A stretch of DNA of 7,732 nt from Bdellovibrionales bacterium (GTDB lineage: Bacteria > Myxococcota > XYA12-FULL-58-9 > SYDY01): assembly GCA_005801425.1 (NCBI GenBank), contig SYDY01000060.1, forward strand, positions 1-7,732, given 5' to 3'. Made by a program: the position numbers and the translations under genes. Below are positions 1 through 7,158 of this stretch, piece after piece (position 1 is the first letter of the stretch; each line of letters opens with the position of its first letter). A model generated the notes under the pieces. That model made no database searches and was not told where the DNA came from. It worked only from the letters and a program-made list of their open reading frames with translations.

Positions 1-92
1 CACCAGCACCAGCACCAGCGCCAACACCAGAAGAACCCAAAGCCCCTGACGCTCCTAAGGCCCCTAAAGCCCCTAAGAAGCCAAAGGCTTAA
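1..92 (+). CDS. C-terminal end of a Pro/Ala/Lys-rich protein (partial)
   Basis: The window opens inside a reading frame that ends with TAA at 90-92. The 29 visible residues are an alternating Pro-Ala tract followed by Pro/Lys/Ala units (APKAPKAPKK), with two Glu and one Asp. This is a basic, disordered tail of the kind found at the ends of cell-envelope, nucleic-acid-binding or secretion-related proteins in deltaproteobacterial lineages. No folded domain is visible, so no function can be assigned. Support comes from the biased composition in one frame and from the strong terminator about 20 bases after the stop. Confidence 0.55.
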   Translation, partial: PAPAPAPTPEEPKAPDAPKAPKAPKKPKA

Positions 93-109
93 TTTCTTTT
101 GAAATGAAT

Positions 110-149
110 AAGTCCGGGCGATCATTGCGATTGCCCGGACTTTTTTTTT
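110..149 (+). terminator. Rho-independent terminator after the Pro/Ala/Lys-rich gene
   Basis: A ten-base arm at 110-119 (AAGTCCGGGC) pairs perfectly with 133-142. The stem extends inward through 120-123/129-132, including one G-T pair, leaving a five-base loop at 124-128. A run of nine T follows at 141-149, so the terminator is strong in the plus direction. It also lies directly after the stop codon of the minus-strand oxidase gene (148-150). On that strand the hairpin is followed only by a T-poor tract, so any reverse activity would be weaker. Confidence 0.9.
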
Positions 150-1713
150 AAAGTTCGACGCGATGGCTGATCTCTTCCATGACTTTTTGTGCTGAAATAA
201 TGGATCCTTCTTGCCAACCCGGCAACATGCTCATGTGCTCACCTGCGAGATACACTTGGCCAATAGCACCTTGGAGAATTTCAGGTATTTCTGGGAGATC
301 GGTGCGCCAAGCACCCTGTTGGTATTTCATTTTGTGCCACGAACGTGTGATCCCATTTTTGACCATGCGGCTATAGCCTGCGTGAATCGCTTCACCTTGA
401 AGTTTGCAGGATTCAATACGTTCGGTGGGGGTTTGATTGGCAAAACGTACGCATTGCGCTTCATCCCAAATATAGGCCCCAACGATGATCCCTTGGGCTT
501 GATGAAAGCCTGACGCGGGATACCACATTTGGGTGATATCTTGATCCGTCCATGAAATGCCGCCGTATACGCCTTGTTCTTCCCAGAATCGTGTGGATTG
601 AAATGCGGCTTTGCCGGACTTTTCATATGTGACGCCCGTCATGGCCACGTTGATCGCCGTGTCAAAATTATTGGGAATATTGCGAAGCACTGTGATGGGG
701 ATCGTGCAAATACAAAATTTGGCTTCAAGGGTTTTTGTGTCCCCTGTGTTTAGGTTTTTGCAATCCACTTCGACACCGGACATGGTGTTGCGAATTTCGA
801 GTACCTCTGTTTCCAATTCAACAAGTCCACTGACGCGCGCATAGAATCCATCAACGATCTTGTCCATACCACCGACGGGCTGAAACATGGTCGCGGCTTG
901 GTCGGTGCCTTCCGCGAAATGCATTTTGTAATCCCAAAATTCGGAGGTGAGTATTTGCTTGAAGTCTAAAGGTGCTTGGATAACACCCGGTGTCATTGTC
1001 GCATGAACTGTATCCTTGAAACCTGCGCGACTAGAACCTGTGTATTGGTGCTGCGCATTTAAATCACCAAAATTTTTCAAATATGCGAGAAGCTTTTCTT
1101 GATCCTCGGCGTTCATGTCTTCATCAAGCGCATTTTTTTTGATCGTTTTGGCAAAAAGCTCGGCGATGGCGCCCCGTGAATCGGCGAGAAGGCGTTTGGT
1201 TTGTACCGGCTGACCTCCAAAGGCTTTGCTATCATGAAAGAACGCGGCGCGGTTGTCGTTGGAAAAAATTTCGAGCGCGATATTAAATTCTTTGCAGTAA
1301 CCAAGCACATTGCGATGATGATGGGGCAAACGTGCGGGACCCAAATTCGCATAAAGCCCAGGATCGTTGTCGAAATTGCAGGTTTGTACACTGTCTATTT
1401 CTTGGAGCGTGGTGCCATGGCGAGCGGTTTCATTGCGGCCACCGGCGCGGTTGCGTGCTTCAATGATTTTGCAGCTGTAACCGCGTTTGGACATCTCATA
1501 TGCGGCGCTCATGCCGGCGACGCCAGCGCCCAGTATAATCACCTGGGTGCCATTGCCTTCGGTTAAAGCAAGCGTTTCGGTTCCGCAGCCCGATTGGGTG
1601 GTGAGTAGTCCAAGGCCTGCCATGGCTTGGTAGGTCGCGGCATAACCACCGGCGGCTGCAATGCGTTTAAGAAATTCTCTACGGGTGACGCCTGTGGGCT
1701 TTGATTTGCTCAT
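148..1713 (-). CDS. Tat-exported FAD-dependent L-amino-acid-oxidase-like enzyme
   Basis: This 521-residue protein belongs to the flavin amine oxidase family, whose members oxidise amino groups with FAD and O2, giving an imine/keto product, NH3 and H2O2. The N-terminus has a twin-arginine signal (TRREFLK, residues 10-16) followed by a hydrophobic stretch, so export of the folded flavoprotein to the periplasm is expected. Cys43 in QSGC could be a poor lipobox. The FAD-binding Rossmann motif GAGVAG is at 62-67, the acidic end of the second strand at Glu85, and GGR at 91-93. LGPARLP at 124-130 matches the L-amino-acid oxidase motif whose Arg (here Arg128) binds the substrate carboxylate. This favours an amino-acid oxidase over a simple monoamine oxidase. 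The C-terminal motif YLAGEH...GW..G is at 488-503. Length is normal for the family. The chosen ATG follows TTGGAG; the upstream in-frame TTG lies within that ribosome binding site. It appears monocistronic. The substrate cannot be read from the sequence. Confidence 0.9.
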   Translation of the reverse strand: MSKSKPTGVTRREFLKRIAAAGGYAATYQAMAGLGLLTTQSGCGTETLALTEGNGTQVIILGAGVAGMSAAYEMSKRGYSCKIIEARNRAGGRNETARHGTTLQEIDSVQTCNFDNDPGLYANLGPARLPHHHRNVLGYCKEFNIALEIFSNDNRAAFFHDSKAFGGQPVQTKRLLADSRGAIAELFAKTIKKNALDEDMNAEDQEKLLAYLKNFGDLNAQHQYTGSSRAGFKDTVHATMTPGVIQAPLDFKQILTSEFWDYKMHFAEGTDQAATMFQPVGGMDKIVDGFYARVSGLVELETEVLEIRNTMSGVEVDCKNLNTGDTKTLEAKFCICTIPITVLRNIPNNFDTAINVAMTGVTYEKSGKAAFQSTRFWEEQGVYGGISWTDQDITQMWYPASGFHQAQGIIVGAYIWDEAQCVRFANQTPTERIESCKLQGEAIHAGYSRMVKNGITRSWHKMKYQQGAWRTDLPEIPEILQGAIGQVYLAGEHMSMLPGWQEGSIISAQKVMEEISHRVEL

Positions 1714-1719
1714 GAAAAA

Positions 1720-1725
1720 CTCCAA
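1720..1725 (-). promoter_or_regulatory. Ribosome binding site deciding the oxidase start
   Basis: On the minus strand TTGGAG is followed by six bases and then ATG at 1713. A longer reading from the TTG at 1725 would use the ribosome binding site itself as coding sequence, so the ATG is preferred. Confidence 0.75.
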
Positions 1726-1748
1726 TGAGCACGGGCTGGTGAGTTAAT

Positions 1749-1777
1749 TGAATACATTTGCGAGTCATGGTTGTAAA
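1749..1777 (-). promoter_or_regulatory. Possible promoter for the oxidase gene
   Basis: On the minus strand TTTACA (1772-1777, five of six matches to the -35 consensus) is separated by 17 bases from TATTCA (1749-1754, three of six matches to the -10 consensus). The leader to the ATG would be about 30 bases. The spacing and -35 are good but the -10 is weak. The intergenic region 1714-1822 is the only place for divergent promoters of the oxidase and kinase genes. Confidence 0.35.
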
Positions 1778-1810
1778 TGAAGATTTCACTGAAATGCGTC
1801 TATAGGCGGG

Positions 1811-1816
1811 TACAAT
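1811..1816 (+). promoter_or_regulatory. Possible -10 element touching the kinase start codon
   Basis: TACAAT matches the -10 consensus at five of six positions and ends six bases before the GTG at 1823. Transcription would begin at or next to the start codon, giving a leaderless mRNA. No convincing -35 box lies 16-18 bases upstream, where the sequence is CACTGAAA-like, and there is no extended -10 TG. The only SD-like sequence (GGCGGG, 1805-1810) is 12 bases from the GTG, which is far. Confidence 0.35.
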
Positions 1817-1822
1817 AACAAT

Positions 1823-3307
1823 GTGGGATCAAAAAACGTAAGCTCTTCTAGCGTTGAGTTGTCGACTGTGATCAAACGGAGTGAGCTGCCGGCTTCAACG
1901 ACGGCGATGCCTGTAGCACAACCGCAGAGGGTTGTTGCGGACTCTTTTGGAACATCGCGTCCTTCTGATGTTGTGCCAAAGGTCGCGCCAAATCTCGCGG
2001 CATTGAAGTCCGCTCAGATGAAGGTCGCAGATGCGACAGCGGTTGATGATATCCTTGCAATGATGCGGGCAGGCGCTGATCTTGATTCAAACAGCGGTGG
2101 CAGCGTTGCGGGCACGCATCTTATTACGGGTGAGGATGCGCCTAGAAATGAAAGTCCCACAGGTCGATTGCCGCATTGTTCACCCGAACTTTCTATTCAA
2201 CGTGTGGCGCAGGGTGGACAGGGAACGGTTTATCGTGTCTCGCCATCACCACCATCATCCCCAGATTTCAATTCTTTGGCATCTGCGTCGCTAAGTGAAC
2301 GTTCTTCCGCATCGTCTGATTCTGCACTCAAGGTGGGTGAACTCAAAAGTATTGCGCGAGAATTTGCGGTGTATGATCGGTTGCGAAGTCATGGTGATCA
2401 TCCATGTATTCCAAGAATGCTGTCGGAACATGTGCTTACTTCGTCTGATCCCGATCTTGGGCAGTTCTCCATCGAATGGGTGACGGGTCGTGAAATGTAC
2501 AATTTGTGTGAGGCTGTTCGAACCCCGAAACCTCCTTCTGATTCGGCGACGTCAGAAGAGCGTTTAAAATATCAAGAAAAAATCACTGACCTAGAAGAAA
2601 AGCGTGTGGCAGCAGAACAGCGCATCGATATGCTTGTCGATAAAATGTACGAAAAAGCACCTGGAAGCCTCACCGAGCATGCACGCTTACCTGAACCCAA
2701 ACCTACGGATTTAATGGCCAAACGTGAATTGATTGCGCAGCTTGCCTGTCTTCAAATGGCAGGAGCGATTGCGCATATGCAAAGGTCGCAGATTGTTTTT
2801 CGTGATTTTCAACCCAAGAATTTTTTATTGGACGATGCAACGCTTGAAGTCCATTTGATTGATTTGGGGCTGGCCGATGCACCCGGTGGGCGGCGCGGTA
2901 TGGATATGGTGGGTGTGGGCGGCTATGGCAGTCCCCCTGTGAGCCGTGAACGAACGCTTCAATTTCTCGATGATACATGGGGTTTTGTTTCATTGATTTG
3001 GGGTCTTGCCCAAGGGGAGGCGCCATTTGGTTTAAAAACGGCGCCTTCTGATGATCGGAATGTGGTCTTCACAAAGCGTTCGGGCGACTATTGTTCTGGC
3101 CAGTCGGATCATTTGTATTTGACAGAAGGATTGAGTCCCCTGTTTTGCGACTTTGTGAAAAGAACGTTGCCGAGAGAATCGATGACCGTGGAGGGGCACA
3201 TATCAGGAATCCATGATCATCCAACGTTAGATACCGTACGTGAACATCCCTGGTTTCAACAAGCCATGGAACGTTTTCCTGATGTGGTCGCATTTGCACG
3301 TGTTTGA
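1823..3307 (+). CDS. Eukaryotic-type Ser/Thr protein kinase with disordered N-terminus
   Basis: This 494-residue protein would transfer phosphate from ATP to Ser/Thr residues of unknown targets. Residues 1-120 are Ser/Thr/Pro/Ala-rich and look disordered. The kinase domain spans about 124-480. It has a glycine loop (GGQGTV, 131-136), the ATP-anchoring Lys in ALK (Lys170), and a likely helix-C Glu180. The catalytic loop FRDFQPKN contains Asp328 and Asn333, and the metal-binding Asp347 is in DLG. An SPP replaces the APE motif (370-372), the helix-F Asp is at 384, and the subdomain XI HPWF is at 475-478. All catalytic residues are present, so it is probably active. Oddities are a Ser-rich insert of about 28 residues between strands 2 and 3, and a charged, probably coiled-coil insert at about 236-300 after the hinge. 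No signal peptide, membrane segment or PASTA-type sensor is seen. The GTG start lacks a good ribosome binding site; Met29 is an alternative. It converges on the Stv-like gene. Confidence 0.85.
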   Translation: MGSKNVSSSSVELSTVIKRSELPASTTAMPVAQPQRVVADSFGTSRPSDVVPKVAPNLAALKSAQMKVADATAVDDILAMMRAGADLDSNSGGSVAGTHLITGEDAPRNESPTGRLPHCSPELSIQRVAQGGQGTVYRVSPSPPSSPDFNSLASASLSERSSASSDSALKVGELKSIAREFAVYDRLRSHGDHPCIPRMLSEHVLTSSDPDLGQFSIEWVTGREMYNLCEAVRTPKPPSDSATSEERLKYQEKITDLEEKRVAAEQRIDMLVDKMYEKAPGSLTEHARLPEPKPTDLMAKRELIAQLACLQMAGAIAHMQRSQIVFRDFQPKNFLLDDATLEVHLIDLGLADAPGGRRGMDMVGVGGYGSPPVSRERTLQFLDDTWGFVSLIWGLAQGEAPFGLKTAPSDDRNVVFTKRSGDYCSGQSDHLYLTEGLSPLFCDFVKRTLPRESMTVEGHISGIHDHPTLDTVREHPWFQQAMERFPDVVAFARV

Positions 3308-3316
3308 ACCGCTACG

Positions 3317-4531
3317 TTAAGCGAATGAGGTATCAACGGAACGACGCGGTCCTTGGCATCTTCGAACAGATTTTGAACCAAAAAAACGAAGTTCTTTCGG
3401 TAGAAGGGTATCGGTTCGGCAGGCATGCACGAGAAAATGGCGTGCACCAGGTGTTGCCATTTGCACTGCTGCGATGAGTTCACGAAGTGTGGTGCTGTTT
3501 TCAACAATCACAACCGCCATTTTATTGCCGGCAGGTGTGGTTGAATAGCGTTCGTTGTCCATGATCCGAGCCTCACATTCACGCATGATCTGAGTTGCCT
3601 CGGTTAGCGTGGTGTAGATACCTCCACCGAGACTGAGGTCATCGATGATTCGTCGCGTTTCTTGGGCGGGTAAATTGCCACTGTAGGCACGCCGTAAAAA
3701 TCCTTTGGTGCCTTCACTGCTGGTTAGCGTTTGTTTTTCATGGGCGTAAAACGAAACAGTGTAATTTGTTGGAACTTCCCAAGAGCGATGCGCCGTTCTT
3801 CCATGGGCTGAAATAAATACCATGGGATGTTGTTTCTCTTGTGCTTGCGCGGTGGTTAACAGGGTTGCGATGTGTTGATTGTGCAAATCATGCAAGGCAA
3901 GTTCTCGAACGCGAGGCGGCGGTATGACAAGTCCATCGTTGTTAGGCATTGAACGCGGTACAGGAGGTGGTGAGGCATGTATTGCTGCTGCAGTGGCACG
4001 GAGCGGTGCTGGACTCGGCAATGTGACATGCCAACTGGGTTCTTCCTGAACCGTACGTGATTTTCCCTGGATCACCGAACATTTAGGAAATGTGTCGCCT
4101 AAAAAGACAATGTTTGCATCGTTCGAATCGGGACTTCCATAGATACCCCATGCCAAACCAGGCAATGTTTCGGGCTCAAAAACAAGATAGAGTTTTTTAT
4201 CTTGGAGCGTATATCGACATGCAAGTTGTTCGGTGCTGGGGAGCGTTTCGATTTTAATATCCGTTGCGCCAGCTTTTTGTAACTTTTGGATCATCGCCTG
4301 TTGGATTGCGCTGAAATCCATGGAGGGTTCATCACGAAGTGACGTGTATCGCTGGTGTACGCGCGCACCACGGCATCCTTGATCATCGCCATATTGATGA
4401 TGCTGGACCAATGCATTGGCATACGCTTTGGCATTTCGATAGGTCGCTCGATCAAGAGTTGGGGTCTCGGTATCGCTGCTGGAGGTATCGTTGTAAAATC
4501 TATGGGTCCTGCTTTGGTCGATGCTTGCCAT
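3317..4531 (-). CDS. Stv-domain-like protein with caspase-like His/Cys motifs
   Basis: The protein has 404 residues and no signal peptide or membrane segment. The N-terminal half (1-215) is not recognised. It starts with a Ser/Thr/Asp-rich stretch, has a small alpha/beta-looking part near 70-160, and a Pro/Ala-rich linker near 170-210. The C-terminal part (about 237-375) follows the layout I recall for the 'putative adhesin Stv' domain: a hydrophobic strand ending in SAHG (His243), a VSFYAHEKQTL strand pair, a Leu-Ser-Gly turn, a VVIVEN strand, a TTLRELIAAV helix, and HFLVHACR (Cys371). The strand-HG and strand-ACR arrangement also resembles the catalytic dyad of clan CD (caspase-like) cysteine peptidases. 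The 128-residue spacing is much longer than the roughly 50 of caspases. Protease activity is therefore only a hypothesis, and 'adhesin' is a family label rather than a demonstrated role. ATG 4531 is chosen; a GTG directly before it (4534) is also possible. Its stop is nine bases from that of the kinase. Confidence 0.7.
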   Translation of the reverse strand: MASIDQSRTHRFYNDTSSSDTETPTLDRATYRNAKAYANALVQHHQYGDDQGCRGARVHQRYTSLRDEPSMDFSAIQQAMIQKLQKAGATDIKIETLPSTEQLACRYTLQDKKLYLVFEPETLPGLAWGIYGSPDSNDANIVFLGDTFPKCSVIQGKSRTVQEEPSWHVTLPSPAPLRATAAAIHASPPPVPRSMPNNDGLVIPPPRVRELALHDLHNQHIATLLTTAQAQEKQHPMVFISAHGRTAHRSWEVPTNYTVSFYAHEKQTLTSSEGTKGFLRRAYSGNLPAQETRRIIDDLSLGGGIYTTLTEATQIMRECEARIMDNERYSTTPAGNKMAVVIVENSTTLRELIAAVQMATPGARHFLVHACRTDTLLPKELRFFGSKSVRRCQGPRRSVDTSFA

Positions 4532-4539
4532 CACATCTT

Positions 4540-4569
4540 ATTATCGCAATGCGAAAGAATTTCATTCAA
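4540..4569 (-). promoter_or_regulatory. Extended -10 promoter abutting the Stv-like gene
   Basis: On the minus strand TTGAAT (4564-4569, four of six matches) is followed after 18 bases by GATAAT (4540-4545, five of six matches). The -10 is preceded by TGC, giving an extended -10. The -10 ends eight bases before the ATG and five before the in-frame GTG, so the transcript would have almost no leader. No Shine-Dalgarno sequence is evident in this interval. The layout matches that of the kinase gene. Confidence 0.5.
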
Positions 4570-4646
4570 TTTTCGTCCTAAATACCAGCCCTTATGGCAT
4601 TAAATCTGTTTCTATTCAGAAGCGTGATCTTGGTTGCAAGAAATCA

Positions 4647-4675
4647 TTGACACCTATCGCACAATACGCTTTATA
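4647..4675 (+). promoter_or_regulatory. Promoter of the tRNA-Gly gene
   Basis: A perfect -35 hexamer TTGACA (4647-4652) is followed after 17 bases by TTTATA (4670-4675). TATACG at 4672-4677 is a slightly offset -10 alternative. A GC-rich stretch (CGCCCGC, 4676-4682) follows at the discriminator position, as is usual for stable-RNA promoters under growth-rate or stringent control. The start would be near 4682, giving a leader of about 15 bases. Confidence 0.65.
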
Positions 4676-4677
4676 CG

Positions 4678-4697
4678 CCCGCACCACGCTTTTGGGT

Positions 4698-4702
<5 letters not shown>
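4678..4702 (+). other. Hairpin overlapping the tRNA 5' end
   Basis: CCCGCACC (4678-4685) is complementary to GGTGCGGG (4695-4702), forming an eight-base-pair stem with a nine-base loop. The 3' arm includes the first five bases of the mature tRNA. In the primary transcript the leader could therefore compete with the acceptor stem until RNase P removes it. The pairing is certain from the sequence; any role is unknown. Confidence 0.45.
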
Positions 4703-6073
<1,371 letters not shown>

Positions 6074-6312
6074 AATATTTCTCGCTTTCAGGATACATCG
6101 CTTTTCCATTCGCCCGAACAACACGATCCAGATAGGTTCGACTGAATTTCTTTTTCCCTCCAATTAAACCATTGGGGAGCAATTCTTTTTTCATGAAGAG
6201 CCGATACATGCTTGCTTTAGAGATCCCCAGATACTCCGCCGCCTGTTGGCATGATAACCACGTTCGCTGCATCAATGATCTGACTTTTTTTCTTTCTTCT
6301 TGATCCATGGTT

Positions 6313-6319
6313 TCCCCCT
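6313..6319 (-). promoter_or_regulatory. Ribosome binding site for the HTH gene
   Basis: On the minus strand AGGGGGA ends four bases before ATG 6308 and touches the stop codon of the lipoprotein gene (6319-6321). It fixes the HTH start and implies coupled expression with the upstream gene. Confidence 0.75.
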
Positions 6320-7158
6320 TAATTGCTGATGGTTGCTTCTCCCGTAGGACTTTCGATATGCGCGTTGCCGTCGTAATATTCAGCGCGATTGGTGCCACCG
6401 ATGGCGATGGTGCGAACACCGCCAATACCGACCTTGTGACCGCCCATTCCTATGTTGTCGGTGCCATTGATCCCGATAAGTTCGCCACCGATGGCGATGG
6501 AGTAGGGGCCATCAATGCGGTTGTAACGACCGCCGAGGGTGGTACCTAATTCACCCCTGCAATGAATCTCATTTCCACCGAGGATGGTGCAACGTTTGCC
6601 GGTGGAGTCATTTTTATTTCCACCAACAATAACACTACCTTCGCCAGAAAATTCACTGAAGCCATCAAAACCGCTTGCTACGCGACTTTCTGAACCACCC
6701 ACGATGGCCGCATAGGCTGAATACACCACGTGTTCGCGACCCGACATAAATGTGCTGTGGGCATTGTAGGCATGCCCACGGCCGAGAATAAGATTGTGAG
6801 AACCTGTTCGTAATCCAGGTGTTGAACCAAGCCCATCGTTGCTGGGCACTTCGTTGTAGCCGATGATAAGATTGCCTTTGCCATTGGTTTCGCCGTCGGT
6901 GGTTCCGCTGCCACTTTGGACCTGAATGTTCCCACCATCCACGATCAGATCTCCGGCAAGGGTGATTTGTTCCTTGTGCGTATCTACCTTGATGAGGGTC
7001 GTTAGAGTGTGCACAGTGATTTCTAATTCGTGTACACGCTGCTCAAGATCGGAAATGCGATCTTCAGCGCTCAGTTGAGTTAAGTCGGGATTGGAATGAA
7101 CAGATTCATTTCCACATGCCGAAATGATCAATATGCTGAACCATAAAACAGATTTCAT
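6319..7158 (-). CDS. Lipoprotein with coiled coil and YadA/Hep-Hag-like head repeats
   Basis: The 279-residue protein begins with a lipoprotein signal peptide (MKSVLWFSILIISAC) with lipobox ISAC and lipidated Cys15; Gly16 at +2 permits outer-membrane sorting. Residues 29-57 form a probable coiled coil with heptad-spaced hydrophobics (DLEQRVHELEITVHTL). From about 95 onward come repeats rich in Gly, Asn, Ser, Ile and Val (GNLIIGYNE, RTGSHNLILG, AIVGG, SVIVGG, SIAIGG, TIAIGG). This is the pattern of the left-handed beta-roll head of trimeric autotransporter adhesins. No C-terminal YadA translocator barrel is present, so the head would be carried on a lipid anchor, perhaps as a coiled-coil trimer. 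Similar stand-alone proteins occur in deltaproteobacterial genomes. The role is unknown; surface adhesion is inference. AGGGGGAG precedes ATG 7158, which overlaps the stop of the upstream gene by four bases. An upstream ATG at 7176 would add residues before the signal peptide and is rejected. Confidence 0.8.
   Translation of the reverse strand: MKSVLWFSILIISACGNESVHSNPDLTQLSAEDRISDLEQRVHELEITVHTLTTLIKVDTHKEQITLAGDLIVDGGNIQVQSGSGTTDGETNGKGNLIIGYNEVPSNDGLGSTPGLRTGSHNLILGRGHAYNAHSTFMSGREHVVYSAYAAIVGGSESRVASGFDGFSEFSGEGSVIVGGNKNDSTGKRCTILGGNEIHCRGELGTTLGGRYNRIDGPYSIAIGGELIGINGTDNIGMGGHKVGIGGVRTIAIGGTNRAEYYDGNAHIESPTGEATISN
6394..6500 (-). repeat. Seventeen-base repeat inside the head region
   Basis: GCCACCGATGGCGATGG on the plus strand occurs at 6394-6410 and again at 6484-6500, exactly 90 bases apart. 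On the coding strand it encodes the core of the IAIGG units of the lipoprotein, a 30-residue period. It reflects internal duplication of head repeats rather than a separate element. Confidence 0.7.

Noticed and set aside
1201-1566. Plus-strand 121-codon open frame inside the oxidase gene
   Set aside because: It is fully antisense to the conserved FAD-binding N-terminal region of the oxidase and shows no start signal.
1714-1725. Longer oxidase start at the in-frame TTG (1725)
   Set aside because: It would translate the TTGGAG ribosome binding site of the ATG at 1713, and nothing resembling a second binding site lies before it.
3308-3323. Terminator between the convergent kinase and Stv-like genes
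   Set aside because: Only a four-base stem (CGCT/AGCG) can form and no T run follows on either strand.
6074-6163. Integrase starts at upstream ATGs 6109 and 6163
   Set aside because: The added residues are an out-of-frame reading of the HTH wing region and do not resemble an integrase N-terminus.
6309-6425. HTH protein extended by 39 residues to an ATG at 6425
   Set aside because: The extension is an out-of-frame reading of the lipoprotein gene, and ATG 6308 has a strong binding site.
6394-6500. Repeats as a CRISPR or mobile-element signature
   Set aside because: There are only two exact copies, they are in phase with 30-residue protein repeats, and they encode IAIGG units.
6307-6549. Plus-strand open frame opposite the lipoprotein repeats
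   Set aside because: It is antisense to a repetitive Gly-rich coding region, has no ribosome binding site, and its apparent repeats mirror the head repeats.
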